A stretch of DNA of 64,000 nt, from positions 11,718,001-11,782,000 of the forward strand of contig NZ_CP022098.1 of NCBI RefSeq assembly GCF_002305875.1, read 5' to 3'. This document shows, one piece after another, positions 35,277-44,162 of this stretch. The notes beneath the pieces are model-generated. The model was not told where the DNA came from, made no database searches, and saw only the letters and a program-made list of their open reading frames with translations. The stretch comes from Cystobacter fuscus (GTDB lineage Bacteria > Myxococcota > Myxococcia > Myxococcales > Myxococcaceae). A program made the translations under genes and the position numbers. How positions within the stretch are numbered: position 1 is the first letter of the stretch; the number at the start of each line of letters is the position of its first letter.

Positions 35277-35375
35277 GGCCGTCCATCCGCCTCGCTCCGC
35301 TTTACGCTCCCGCGCGGGCTTGCCATGCTCGTGCGCGAGGGGCGCGCGGATGCGCTTCGAGAGGCGAGGGACGAG

Positions 35376-35819
35376 ATGAAGTGGACGTGGGCAGGCGCGG
35401 TCCTGGTGGGGATGCTCACCGGCTGCGGGACGAGCCGCGAGGCGTTCCGTCCCAACCCCAACGACGATGATCCGCTGGTGGGCTCGGTGAAGGTGGTGCG
35501 CGCGCCGCTGAAGGACCGCTGCGAGCAGCATGGACGCTCGTCGGTGCGCGGCCCATGTGACGAGGCCCGCTACCTGGCGACCGAGTACACGCGGCGGCTG
35601 TCCGTGGGCGACGAGGTGTGCCTGGAGGACGGCTATGGCGAGCCGCCGGGGCCGGTGTGCAAGGCCCGGGCGGTGGTCATCGACACGGCGCCCGACCAGG
35701 TGAAGCTCGAGGTGCGCTCGACGAAGCCGGACTCGCGCTGGTTCCAGGCGGAGATGCGACATGCCTGGTACGAGGAAGGGGCGCTGGTGGACCTGTACCT
35801 CGAGGAGCAGGGTTACTGA
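35376..35819 (+). CDS. Hypothetical lipoprotein
   Basis: 147 residues from ATG 35376 (GAGGG 5 nt upstream); signal 'MKWTWAGAVLVGMLTGC' with lipobox L-T-G-C (Cys17). The mature part is charged with three further Cys ('DRCEQHG', 'RGPCDEA', 'DEVCLEDG'; a fourth in 'GPVCKAR') that may pair as disulfides. Ends 15 nt before the EcsC-like gene on the same strand. No family recognised. Confidence 0.72.
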   Translation: MKWTWAGAVLVGMLTGCGTSREAFRPNPNDDDPLVGSVKVVRAPLKDRCEQHGRSSVRGPCDEARYLATEYTRRLSVGDEVCLEDGYGEPPGPVCKARAVVIDTAPDQVKLEVRSTKPDSRWFQAEMRHAWYEEGALVDLYLEEQGY

Positions 35820-35834
35820 GGGGAGGAGGGCAAC

Positions 35835-36446
35835 ATGGCGTTCTACGATCCCATCGCCGACAAGGTGAAGAAGCTCACCCCCGCGGAGCTGAAGAAGCTG
35901 GCGGACACGAAGCTCACGGACCTGGTGCAGCAGGAGATACCGCGCGCGCGCAAGCGGGTGCTGGAGCTGGAGCAGCGCTACCCCTCCGCGGGCGTACGCG
36001 AGCGGGCCCAACGGCTCATCGACGAGAAGAAGCACGTGGCGAGCATGACGGGGGGCATCTTCGGCGTCTTCGGGCTCGTGGGGCTGCCCATGGATCTCAC
36101 GGTGATGGCGTGGTTGCAGCTCACGCTGCTCGTGGACGTGGCCACGCTCTACAAGGTGAACATCAAGGGCACGCACGCGCTCAACGAGCTGTTGGAGCTG
36201 TACGGCTACACGACGGGCGTGGGGACGGTGCGGCGCTCGGGGCCACGGGTACTGGGCTCGGTGGCGGAGGTGCTGCTCAAGAAGGGGGGCATGCAGACGC
36301 TCGGAAAGGCGATGCCCCTGGTCGCCGTGCCGGTGACGGCGTATCTCAACCACAAGCACATCCAGATGGTGGGCGACAACGCGGTGCGCTTCTACGAGGG
36401 CTTCCACAAGGCGCACGCGAAGACGCGCGCCGCCTCGCACAAGTGA
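35835..36446 (+). CDS. EcsC-like family protein
   Basis: 203 residues with a strong ribosome site (GAGGGGAGGAGGG) before ATG 35835. The central glycine-rich hydrophobic part 'TGGIFGVFGLVGLPMDLTVM' and 'NHKHIQMVGDNAVRFYEGF' at the C-terminus resemble EcsC-family proteins. Family function is unclear; EcsC of Bacillus accompanies an ABC transporter. Operon with the upstream lipoprotein and the downstream GGDEF-like gene. Confidence 0.75.
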   Translation: MAFYDPIADKVKKLTPAELKKLADTKLTDLVQQEIPRARKRVLELEQRYPSAGVRERAQRLIDEKKHVASMTGGIFGVFGLVGLPMDLTVMAWLQLTLLVDVATLYKVNIKGTHALNELLELYGYTTGVGTVRRSGPRVLGSVAEVLLKKGGMQTLGKAMPLVAVPVTAYLNHKHIQMVGDNAVRFYEGFHKAHAKTRAASHK

Positions 36447-36455
36447 GAGCCGCCG

Positions 36456-36956
36456 ATGAGCGAACGCGCCCCCCAGGTATGTCCCCGGACGGGCGCCTAC
36501 CTGCGGCCCCACTTCGAGGAGCTGCTGGCACGCGCCGTGTCGGACGCGCACCTGACGCGGCTGCCACTCACGGTGCTGTGGGTGGACGTGGATGAGACCC
36601 AGGAGGGCAACGACACGCACGGCCGCGAGGCGATGGACGGCGCGTTGAGCGCGCTGGTGGACGAGTTCGCCGCGGAGCTGGACGGGCGCGGGCCCATCGG
36701 GCGCATGGAGGGGGACGCCTTCGCGGCATTGCTCTACGCGGTGACCCCGGACATGGGCGAGCGGCTCGCGGAGCGGATGCGCCACCGGTTCGCGGCGAGG
36801 CGGTTCGGCCCGGAGCCGGGCGGCTTCCACCTCACGGTGTCGGTGGGCGTCGCGGCGCTGCGACCCCAGGAGCCGTATGGCAACCTGCTGGACGCGGCCG
36901 AGGCGTCCTGTCTTCAGGCGAAGCAGGCGGGACGGGACCGGGTGGTGCGGCGCTAG
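36456..36956 (+). CDS. GGDEF-domain protein with degenerate active site
   Basis: 166 residues, almost only a GGDEF domain: 'LTVLWVDVDETQEGNDTHG' is the N-terminal Asp motif and 'GPIGRMEGDAFAALL' occupies the signature position, reading E-G-D-A-F instead of G-G-D-E-F. 'FHLTVSVGVAALRPQEP' and 'ASCLQAKQAGRDRV' are the usual C-terminal elements. Substitutions in the first and fourth signature residues predict loss of c-di-GMP synthesis, although some variant sites still work. It starts 9 nt after the EcsC-like gene. Probably a regulatory or nucleotide-binding domain. Confidence 0.85.
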   Translation: MSERAPQVCPRTGAYLRPHFEELLARAVSDAHLTRLPLTVLWVDVDETQEGNDTHGREAMDGALSALVDEFAAELDGRGPIGRMEGDAFAALLYAVTPDMGERLAERMRHRFAARRFGPEPGGFHLTVSVGVAALRPQEPYGNLLDAAEASCLQAKQAGRDRVVRR

Positions 36957-36968
36957 CCCCTCGCGCGC

Positions 36969-38459
36969 TCACGAGAGCCCCAGCGCCTTCATCCGGGCCT
37001 TGAGCGTGTTGAGCGCGATGCCCAGATCCGCCGCGGTCCGGGTCTTGTTGCCGCCCTGCCGGGCCAGGGCCTCCTGGATGTCCTGGGCGGTCAGGGCACT
37101 GGGTCGTTTGCGCACGGGCGCCAGGGTGTCCACCGGGGGAGAGCCCGTCCCTGGCAGGAGCAGCGGCACCGGCGCGCCTCCGAAGCCCAACGCGCGCTGC
37201 TCCAGATAGGAGCGCACCGCCTCGAGCGAGATGAGGGCCGGAGCGCGCGCGTTGCCCTCCAGGGACTGCTGGGCGGCCTCGCGCGCCACCACCGTGCGCA
37301 CGGTGGACTCCAGCTCGCGGATCTGCCCGGGCCAGTTCGCCCGCGCGAGGAAATCGAGCGCCTCGGGGGTGAGCTGGGCGTCGTACTGCTGCTCGACCTT
37401 GAGCCGGTGCAGGAAGGTGGCGACGAGGTGGGGGATGTCCTCGCGCCGCTCCTCGAGCGTGGGCAGGATGATGAAGTCGCCCGCGGCGAGCCGCTGCGCC
37501 AGGTCCGGCCGCAGGTCCGTCTGCCGCAGGGGCACCTTGGAAGCGGAGATGAGGCGGAAGCGGGGCGGGGGCTCGCGGAAGTCCGCCGGAGCGCCCAGCG
37601 GCGCGAGGCTCCCGGTGCCCTCCAACACGTCCACGAGGAAGTCCTGGGCGATGCGCGGCAGGAACTCCACCTCGTCCAGGAAGAGCGTGCCGCCGTTGGC
37701 GCCGTAGAGCTTGCCCACGCGCGCGAGCGAGGCGCCCGTGTACGCGCCCTTGAGGTGCCCGAGCAATTCACTCGTGAGCGAGGCGGGATCCTGCGGCAGC
37801 CGCCCACAGTTGAGGATGACGAAGCTGCCCTCCAGGCCGCCGCGGCGGTGGATTTCCCGCGCGATGAACGTCTTGCCCGTGCCCGAGTCGCCCCGGAGGA
37901 ACACCGGCAGCGGGTGGCGGGCGCACCGGTCGATGGAGCGCTCGAGTTGCACCGTGGCCGAGGAGGTGCGCGGCGCGGCGTGGGGACGCGCCCCGCCCTC
38001 CACGGGCATCTCGGCCAGCAGGGTGAGGCGGCTCCTGCCGTTGCCCAGCAGCACCATGTCCCCCGCCTCGAGCACCCGATCCTTCGAGGGAGTGAGGCGA
38101 TGGAAGCGCACCCGGGTCTCCTTGCCGGGCACGTCCGGGCGGCCCACGTAACTGCCATTCTTCGAGTCGAGGTCCCGGTACACCCAGCGGCGATCCTCGC
38201 GCAGCGACAGGCGCCCGTGCTGCCGGCTCACCGCCTCGTGGGAGAAGACCACGGTGGACTCCGGCGACCGCCCGAAGATGTAGGCCCGGTCCGGATACAG
38301 CGGGGACACCAGGTCCTCGATGCCCTCGCGCTGCACGCGCAGCGCCTTGGGCTCGCGGTAGGGCGGATTCCACCCCGAGGACGTGTCCGGCTCGTTCTCC
38401 CGCCCCACGGCGCCCCCCTTCCCCCCTGCTGCGTCCTTGGGCCCGCCTGCCATTCTCAC
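36969..38459 (-). CDS. Sigma-54-dependent activator with N-terminal FHA domain
   Basis: About 496 residues (ATG 38459; a second at 38453). N-terminal FHA domain, residues ~45-150: 'AYIFGRSPESTVVF', 'VSRQHGRLSL', 'YRDLDSKNGSYVG'. Then an AAA+ domain with Walker A 'GDSGTGKTFIAREIH', the sigma-54 contact loop as 'LKGAYTGASLARVG' (GAYTGA instead of GAFTGA), Walker B 'GGTLFLDEVEFLP' and a C-terminal Fis-type helix-turn-helix 'NKTRTAADLGIALNTLKARM'. FHA domains bind phospho-Thr, so Ser/Thr kinase signalling probably controls sigma-54 promoters, a scheme known in myxobacteria. Divergent from another FHA gene. Confidence 0.93.
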   Translation of the reverse strand: MRMAGGPKDAAGGKGGAVGRENEPDTSSGWNPPYREPKALRVQREGIEDLVSPLYPDRAYIFGRSPESTVVFSHEAVSRQHGRLSLREDRRWVYRDLDSKNGSYVGRPDVPGKETRVRFHRLTPSKDRVLEAGDMVLLGNGRSRLTLLAEMPVEGGARPHAAPRTSSATVQLERSIDRCARHPLPVFLRGDSGTGKTFIAREIHRRGGLEGSFVILNCGRLPQDPASLTSELLGHLKGAYTGASLARVGKLYGANGGTLFLDEVEFLPRIAQDFLVDVLEGTGSLAPLGAPADFREPPPRFRLISASKVPLRQTDLRPDLAQRLAAGDFIILPTLEERREDIPHLVATFLHRLKVEQQYDAQLTPEALDFLARANWPGQIRELESTVRTVVAREAAQQSLEGNARAPALISLEAVRSYLEQRALGFGGAPVPLLLPGTGSPPVDTLAPVRKRPSALTAQDIQEALARQGGNKTRTAADLGIALNTLKARMKALGLS

Positions 38460-38654
38460 TCCGGGTACGAGACTGCCGTCAGGATTGATAGCAGTTTTGA
38501 CGTCTGGCGGGCGCCCGGAACGGACTTCCCGGAAGCGATGGGATTAAAAGTCTCTGGTACCACGGTAATAAATGAGAGAGGGTGCGCTGGCATGCGACGT
38601 GCTTGGAACTGGTGCCGGCAACCGGGCGTACGGGCCCTCCTCCCAGGAGCACGC

Positions 38655-40049
38655 GTGTTCAACATCACTGTCGGGTTCATTGGTGAGAACAACACCCAGA
38701 CGGGGATCCTCAAGCGGCGGGAGATCGCCATCGGGAGGGATCCCGCGAACGATCTCGTCCTCGATAACGGCAGTGTCTCACGCACCCACTGTCGACTGGT
38801 TGCCATTGAAGGAGCCACCATCGTGTTGGACGAGAACTCGAAGAACGGAACCTGGCTCAACGGCAAGCCCGTGGACCACCCCTCCGTGCTCAAATTCGAG
38901 GACGAACTGGTCATCGGACCCTACTCCCTGCGCGTCCAGTCCCTCGTGGGACAAGGCATCGCCCAGGACATACCCGGGGGGGTCGTTTTGAACCCACGCC
39001 TTGGGAACACCCCATCCTCCACGCCGGGACAGACGGCGCTGATCCAAGGGCTGTCGTCCCTGGAGAAGCGGCGGCAGGAGCTGCGCTGGCTCATGCGCGA
39101 GCCGACCGCCCACCCGCGGGTGGATGGGCTGTTGCGCGCGGCGCTGAGGGATGCCGACCTGGAGGTGCGTCTGACGGGCGCCCTGACGGCGGCGCGGCTG
39201 CGCGCCCGCGAGATGCTGCCCCTGTTGCAGTCCTCGGACACGCCCACGCTGCTGCAGGAGGTGGACGAGCCGCGCGAGCGCCGCTTCCTCGAGCAGCTCT
39301 GGTACGGGGTCATCCGCTACCTCCAGGAGCGCCGCAACCCAGGGGACACGGTGCCCGGGAGGGATCCGCTCCGGCCCCTGTGGCAGCTGCTGGCGGGGGA
39401 TCTCGAGGTGACGGACTCGGCCTCGCTGCTGCTGCACTCGCTGAGCACCCCCCTGGAGACGGGGCCCGGGCCCACCGCCCTGCCCCCGGGCGTGGTGGAG
39501 GAAGGCGGCCTGTACTTCCTGCGCCGCTCGGGCGTGCCCCTGCAGTGGGTGGCCCCCATCGAACACTGGCTGGGCGCTCCCCCCGTGCGCCGCGTGCGCT
39601 CCGAGGGCTTCTTCGTGGCCCGCGTCCCCATGGATCGCCCTCTGGCCAAGTGGGTGGGTCAGCCACAACCCGTCCGTGTCGTCTCTGACCACGAGCAGGT
39701 GTGGCTGGGTTCGTGCAAGGAGGCGGAGCGGCTGTGTGCCCAGCTCTCGGAGATCGAGGGCGTCACGCTGCGCCTGCCCACGGCGGACGAGTGGGAGATG
39801 GCGGCGCGCGGCACGGATGGACGGCGCTACCCGTGGGGCAACATGCCCCAGGAGGACTGGGAGGAGTGCTCCTCGCCGTGGGGGGTGGACCACCTGGTGG
39901 GGGACGTGCCGGAGTGGACGTTCGAGCCGGACAGCGGCACCCAGTTGCTGCGCGGAGGCGTGGAGGCGCGCACGTGGGTGCGCCATCCCGTCTACGAAGG
40001 CGAGGAGGAGTTCGCCGCCGCGCTCCGGTTCGTCATCGCCGGCGGCTGA
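38655..40049 (+). CDS. FHA-domain protein with C-terminal FGE/SUMF1-like domain
   Basis: About 464 residues from GTG 38655 (AGGAG 5 nt upstream; ATG 38592 possible). Residues ~1-95 are an FHA domain: 'REIAIGRDPANDLVLDNGSV', 'SRTHCRLV', 'DENSKNGTWLNGKPV'. A helical middle region (~120-260: 'LLRAALRDADLEVRLTGALT') looks HEAT-like. The C-terminus resembles formylglycine-generating-enzyme-type domains: 'RLPTADEWEMAARGTDGRRY' then 'PWGN', and 'LLRGGVEARTWVRHPVY'. The catalytic Cys pair of true FGE is not evident, so a binding role is likely. Divergent from the FHA/sigma-54 activator. Confidence 0.85.
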   Translation: MFNITVGFIGENNTQTGILKRREIAIGRDPANDLVLDNGSVSRTHCRLVAIEGATIVLDENSKNGTWLNGKPVDHPSVLKFEDELVIGPYSLRVQSLVGQGIAQDIPGGVVLNPRLGNTPSSTPGQTALIQGLSSLEKRRQELRWLMREPTAHPRVDGLLRAALRDADLEVRLTGALTAARLRAREMLPLLQSSDTPTLLQEVDEPRERRFLEQLWYGVIRYLQERRNPGDTVPGRDPLRPLWQLLAGDLEVTDSASLLLHSLSTPLETGPGPTALPPGVVEEGGLYFLRRSGVPLQWVAPIEHWLGAPPVRRVRSEGFFVARVPMDRPLAKWVGQPQPVRVVSDHEQVWLGSCKEAERLCAQLSEIEGVTLRLPTADEWEMAARGTDGRRYPWGNMPQEDWEECSSPWGVDHLVGDVPEWTFEPDSGTQLLRGGVEARTWVRHPVYEGEEEFAAALRFVIAGG

Positions 40050-40060
40050 GGGGCCCCGAC

Positions 40061-42262
40061 TCACGGCGGCACGTCGCGTTGGCCCGGGCAGAGCAGAAGC
40101 TGCCGGGCACGCGCCTGGGCCTCGGGGCTCGCGGTGAGCCACTCGCGCACCGCGGCCACCTGGTAGGCCATCGTGGCGCTGTCCGCGGCGCGCTGTAGCT
40201 GCGCCACATCGTGCGCCGACAGCGCCCAGCTCAAGGGCGCCGTCTGATTGAACTCGAAGGGCTGGGTGGTGAAGAAGCACGGCTGTCCGGCGTTCAGCTC
40301 GTCCTGGACGAGGCTCAGCAGCTCGTCGTTGCGAAACGACATGCTCGACTCGCGCGCCTGGAGCACCGCCTCGATGGGGGACGTGAGCCCTCCCATCACC
40401 GCGCCCGCCCCGCTCTCGCGCAGCGTCGAGAGCCGGCCGTTGCGCAGGTGATCGCGAATCTGCAGCAGCACCACGCCCGAGGTGCACGCGCGGATCCACT
40501 CGCGATGCGCGTGCAACCACATGAGCGCCAGATCCACCCCGTAGTTGTCGTAGTAGCCGGCGTCCACCACCCGCACGCGCGGCGCGGTGGGCAGCGCGCT
40601 CGCCGGGCTCATGTAGGGAAACGAGGCGCTCATGCGCGCCGCCGTGGCCACCGCGAAGACGGATTGCTTGTGGGGGAAGAGCTGGAAGAGCTGCACGCCC
40701 GACAGCGAGAGCAGGGCCCGGGAGGCCTCCTCGCGCGAGTCTCCATTCGGGTCCGCCACCAGGATGCTCGACTCGGACCAGGTGAGCGCAGACAGGTCCA
40801 GGTTGCTCACCAGCAGCCGCCGCCCGTCCTCCACCAGCATGGGTGAATACACGAGCGAGGGCAGCCACCCGGAGGCCTCGCCCGGACGCAGCGCCTCGAA
40901 GGAGCGCCCCAGCAGGCCCTCCGTGTTGCGCACCCAGGTGTGCTCCAGCGAGCGTCCCCGGTCCTCGCCTCCGGGCAGCAGCAGCGAGATGGCCGGGGAG
41001 GAGAGGCTGTCCTGCTGCATCACGGACGTCAGGGAGAAGTCCCCGGGCAGGCCCTCGGCCCGCAGCGCCGTCACCCAGGTGCCCGCCGCCACCATGCCTC
41101 CCGAGGCGCCGGTGACCAGACGCACATAGCGGTGGAAACCCGGCACCCCCTCGGGCCCCTGGAGCTTGGAGAGCACGTGCGCCGTCCAGGCCGCCGCGCG
41201 GATGCCACCGCCGCTCGTCGCCACCAGCGCCATGCGGGGCTTGGGACCCGGCGCGCAGGGGCCCGGCGCCTCCTCGGCGACGGGCGGCGTGTCCCCGGGA
41301 GCGAGCCACAAGGCCCCGGGTGGTGGCTCCGCCCGCATCCGCGACAGCCACGCCTGGAGCGCCTGCTCGTCTCCGAGCAGGCCCGTGTCCCGGGGAGGAC
41401 CCGGGCTCGTGCCCGTGTACGCGGGAGGCTGGGACAGGGACAGCTCGGCATAGACGGAGTCGTCCGCGCACCCGCGCCCGCCGAACAACACCAGGGCTCC
41501 CGCGAGCAGGAAGGTGCCCATGTGACGCGAGGGGAAGAAGAAGCGGACCGCGCCATAGACGGCCCCGCTGAGGCCCACCGCCACGCAGATGACCACCGCG
41601 GGAGACACCCAGTTGTGCACCCCCGTGAGCGCCACGTTCGCGGCCACGACCAGGTAGCCCAGCCCGAAGAGCAACAACAACCAGGCCTGCATCACGTGCA
41701 GCACCAGCAGGTGGGTCGAGCGCCGGCGGAAGAACGTCGCCCCGATGCGCCGCAGCAGGCGGTGCCGGCGCCAGTCCGACTCGCTCCAGCGCCGCAACCA
41801 CTCGGTGACCCGGGTGAGCAGCACCATGACGCCCAGCGCGGCCAGCTCACCGAAGAGGAAGGCGAAGTACCGGCGGGTGAGGCACGGCACGCTGAGCACG
41901 CCCAACAGCAGCGGATAGGTGCCGGTGCGGAACAGGTACCAGCCGAGCGAAGGCGGCACCCCGCCGCGCTTGCCCGGCCGGGGCGCCAGGGCCCACCGCT
42001 CGTCCGCGTCCAACAGATAGCCGATGAAACACAACTGCCCGAGCAACATCGCCGCGATGAAGCCCGCGATGAACGTCACCCGGGGCACGTCATGGAAGAA
42101 GAGATTCGACAGCCCCAGCGCGTCGAAGGCCCCCCACACCATGGACACGACGAGTGCCTGGAGCACGAGCAGTACGGGGCTGCGGCTCCACCATTCCAGG
42201 AGGGGACGCAGCGGTTGCGCCGTCCTGCCCCGCCACCAGTTGCTCACCCACGCCCAGGACAT
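40061..42262 (-). CDS. Membrane-bound patatin-like phospholipase
   Basis: About 733 residues from ATG 42262. Residues ~1-270 contain six or so transmembrane helices. The C-terminal part is a patatin-like hydrolase: 'VATSGGGIRAAAWTAHVLSK' (oxyanion glycines), 'LVTGASGGMVAAGTW' with nucleophile Ser ~387 in G-A-S-G-G, and the catalytic Asp in 'VVDAGYYDNYGVDLALMWLH' (~566; the usual D-G is D-A here). Probably a lipid acyl hydrolase facing one side of the inner membrane. It lies 82 nt after the thioredoxin gene on the same strand. Confidence 0.88.
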   Translation of the reverse strand: MSWAWVSNWWRGRTAQPLRPLLEWWSRSPVLLVLQALVVSMVWGAFDALGLSNLFFHDVPRVTFIAGFIAAMLLGQLCFIGYLLDADERWALAPRPGKRGGVPPSLGWYLFRTGTYPLLLGVLSVPCLTRRYFAFLFGELAALGVMVLLTRVTEWLRRWSESDWRRHRLLRRIGATFFRRRSTHLLVLHVMQAWLLLLFGLGYLVVAANVALTGVHNWVSPAVVICVAVGLSGAVYGAVRFFFPSRHMGTFLLAGALVLFGGRGCADDSVYAELSLSQPPAYTGTSPGPPRDTGLLGDEQALQAWLSRMRAEPPPGALWLAPGDTPPVAEEAPGPCAPGPKPRMALVATSGGGIRAAAWTAHVLSKLQGPEGVPGFHRYVRLVTGASGGMVAAGTWVTALRAEGLPGDFSLTSVMQQDSLSSPAISLLLPGGEDRGRSLEHTWVRNTEGLLGRSFEALRPGEASGWLPSLVYSPMLVEDGRRLLVSNLDLSALTWSESSILVADPNGDSREEASRALLSLSGVQLFQLFPHKQSVFAVATAARMSASFPYMSPASALPTAPRVRVVDAGYYDNYGVDLALMWLHAHREWIRACTSGVVLLQIRDHLRNGRLSTLRESGAGAVMGGLTSPIEAVLQARESSMSFRNDELLSLVQDELNAGQPCFFTTQPFEFNQTAPLSWALSAHDVAQLQRAADSATMAYQVAAVREWLTASPEAQARARQLLLCPGQRDVPP

Positions 42263-42344
42263 AGGCCCCGAGCCTGCCCCAGAACGCCTCCCCCGGGAAC
42301 CCCCACCGCTCACGGGCCGCGGGATGCCCCCCGCGCCCGAGCAC

Positions 42345-42725
42345 TCAGGCTTGCGGCGCCTTGGCCTTCTTGCTCGCCTCGATCTGCCGGTGCACCTCGT
42401 CCATGTCGAGCGCGCGCACCTGCCGGATGAGATCCTCCAGGGCCGCCGCGGGCAGGGCACCGGGCTGCTCGAAGAGCAACACCCCATCCCGGAACACCAT
42501 CAGCGTGGGGATGGAGCGGATCTGGAAGCTGCCGGAGAGCTCCGGCTGCGCGTCCGTGTCGATCTTCCCGAAGATGATGTCCTCATGCTTCTCGGCGGTC
42601 TTGTCGTAGATGGGCGCGAAGGCGCGGCAGGGACCGCACCACGAGGCCCACCAGTCGAGCATGACGATGCCCGGCTTGGAGACCGTTTCCTTGAAATTGT
42701 CCTTGGTGATTTCGAGCGTGGCCAT
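42345..42725 (-). CDS. trxA: Thioredoxin
   Basis: 126 residues with the active site 'DWWASWCGPCRAFAPIYDKT' (W-C-G-P-C) and cis-Pro in 'QIRSIPTLMVFRDG'. Single thioredoxin domain with a ~20-residue charged C-terminal tail ('DMDEVHRQIEASKKAKAPQA') beyond the standard fold. No signal peptide, so a cytoplasmic disulfide reductase. 10 nt downstream of the FKBP gene, suggesting a two-gene protein-folding operon. Confidence 0.96.
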   Translation of the reverse strand: MATLEITKDNFKETVSKPGIVMLDWWASWCGPCRAFAPIYDKTAEKHEDIIFGKIDTDAQPELSGSFQIRSIPTLMVFRDGVLLFEQPGALPAAALEDLIRQVRALDMDEVHRQIEASKKAKAPQA

Positions 42726-42735
42726 GGGAAGGCTC

Positions 42736-43059
42736 CTAACGGACGTCCAGCAATTCCACCTCGAAAAGCAACGTGGAGTTGGGGGGAATGACGGGCGGGA
42801 AGCCCCGGGCGCCGTAGCCCAGGTCCGGCGGGATGGTGAGCTTGCGCACCCCTCCGATCTTCATGCCCGCCACCCCCTGGTCCCACCCCTTGATGACCTG
42901 ACCCGCGCCCAGACGGAAGGTGAAACCTTCCTTGCGGTCCCGGCTGCTGTCGAACTTCGAGCCATTGGTGAGCGTCCCCACGTAATGCACCGTCACCGTC
43001 TTGCCCGCCACGGCCTCGGTACCCGTGCCGACCTTCGTGTCCTCTACCTGCAAGCTCAT
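42736..43059 (-). CDS. FKBP-type peptidyl-prolyl cis-trans isomerase
   Basis: 107 residues, a minimal FKBP12-like domain: '[20 protein letters not shown]', '[20 protein letters not shown]', '[20 protein letters not shown]' and '[16 protein letters not shown]'. The aromatic pocket residues (Y, F, W, Y, F) are present, so isomerase activity is expected. No signal peptide. First gene of the unit with trxA. Confidence 0.97.
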   Translation of the reverse strand: MSLQVEDTKVGTGTEAVAGKTVTVHYVGTLTNGSKFDSSRDRKEGFTFRLGAGQVIKGWDQGVAGMKIGGVRKLTIPPDLGYGARGFPPVIPPNSTLLFEVELLDVR

Positions 43060-43129
43060 GATTCACCTCCCATTTGGAAAGAATCCCACCTTAACGTCTC
43101 CCTTCCGTGCGCCGCATCCGGAAGGGTGG

Positions 43130-43172
43130 AAAAAGAGCGGCGCGGCACCCGGAATCGCAGGGTGCCGCGCCG
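43130..43172 (-). terminator. Intrinsic terminator of the barrel-protein gene
   Basis: A 13-bp perfect stem (CGGCGCGGCACCC at 43138-43150, GGGTGCCGCGCCG at 43160-43172) with a 9-nt loop. Read on the minus strand it is followed by CTCTTTTT (43137-43130). It lies 34 nt after the stop of the 43206-44162 gene and upstream of the FKBP gene. Confidence 0.9.
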
Positions 43173-43205
43173 TGACTGTCCTGCCTTTGTCACTCACCGG
43201 GGGAC

Positions 43206-44162
43206 CTAGAACGTGCCACCCAGGTTGATGGTGCCGGTGTAGCGGCCCGTCCAGGTGTCGGCCTCCACGCCCGGGGAGAAGTCGTTGTTGAGCAGGAAGT
43301 TGTAGTTGATGCGCGCGTCGGCGGTGAAATCACCGATGTGCGTGCGCAGACCCGCGCCCACCGGGACGTTGGCGTTGGTGTCGTCGCGGAAGCCGGTGTC
43401 CCCGCTATTGCGGACGTTGTAGCGGTTGAGACCGAAGCCGCCGAGCACGTAGGGCTGCACGGGCGTCGCCGCGAGGCCGAAGGTCAGGGCCGCCTGGCCG
43501 CCGTTGCGGATGATGTCCGGGCCACTGCCCGCGTTGTCCCGCAGGTCGTTCGCCGCGCCGGAGTAGGCCAGCTCCAAGCCAAACACCTTGCTGGGCTTGA
43601 TGGCCGCCGTCACCCCCACCGCCGCGCCGGGCCGCACCTCGGGAGCCAGTCCGCCCGTGTAGCCTTCCACACCGCCGCCGACCATCACCGTCAGGCCGCG
43701 CATGTTCGCTTCCTTCTTGGGCTTCTCGTCCAGCGCCCTCAGCGCCTCGGCCTCCTTCACGTCGTAGCCTGAGCCGCCAATGGCCTCGGAGTCATGCACG
43801 TCGTAGTCGCGCTGCAGCGACGAGGGCTGCTCTCCGGGGAGCAGACCCGCGTGCGGATCATGCATCGGCACTCCCGCGCCACCCGTGCCCTGCTGCAACG
43901 GCGTGCAGTAGAGCGTCACGCCCCCCTGACCCTGGATGATTTGCGAGTTCGGAGCCGAGGGTTGCACCGCGGGAGGCGTCAGCACCTGACCCGAGCCCCC
44001 GAACCCCTGCTGTTGGTTCACATCTCCGGCGCCGCCGATGCCCATGTTCTCCGGGGCTCCCTGCTCATGCCCCTGGTTCACATCCGTCTCGACCTCCTGG
44101 GCCATCGCGGCGCCGCTCGTGAGCACCGCCGTCACAAGACCCGCCAAAATCTTCGTGTTCAT
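43206..44162 (-). CDS. Outer-membrane beta-barrel protein with Gly-rich N-terminal repeats
   Basis: 318 residues from ATG 44162 (GGAGG 5 nt upstream). Signal peptide 'MNTKILAGLVTAVLTSGAAM' then 'AQ'. Residues ~22-150 are low complexity with a recurring glycine motif ('GIGGAGDVNQ', 'GFGGSGQV', 'GTGGAGVPM', 'AIGGSGYDV'). From ~155 the sequence is an OmpA/OprF-like eight-strand barrel: 'GLTVMVGGGVEGYTGGL', 'AAVGVTAAIKPSKVFGLELA', 'VQPYVLGGFGLNRYNV' and terminal 'GRYTGTINLGGTF' ending in Phe. Its own terminator lies at 43130-43172. Confidence 0.88.
   Translation of the reverse strand: MNTKILAGLVTAVLTSGAAMAQEVETDVNQGHEQGAPENMGIGGAGDVNQQQGFGGSGQVLTPPAVQPSAPNSQIIQGQGGVTLYCTPLQQGTGGAGVPMHDPHAGLLPGEQPSSLQRDYDVHDSEAIGGSGYDVKEAEALRALDEKPKKEANMRGLTVMVGGGVEGYTGGLAPEVRPGAAVGVTAAIKPSKVFGLELAYSGAANDLRDNAGSGPDIIRNGGQAALTFGLAATPVQPYVLGGFGLNRYNVRNSGDTGFRDDTNANVPVGAGLRTHIGDFTADARINYNFLLNNDFSPGVEADTWTGRYTGTINLGGTF

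Noticed and set aside
38778-41801. About 1000-codon minus-strand frame
   Set aside because: Spans two real genes in wrong frames and shows low-complexity Gly/Arg/Ala composition.
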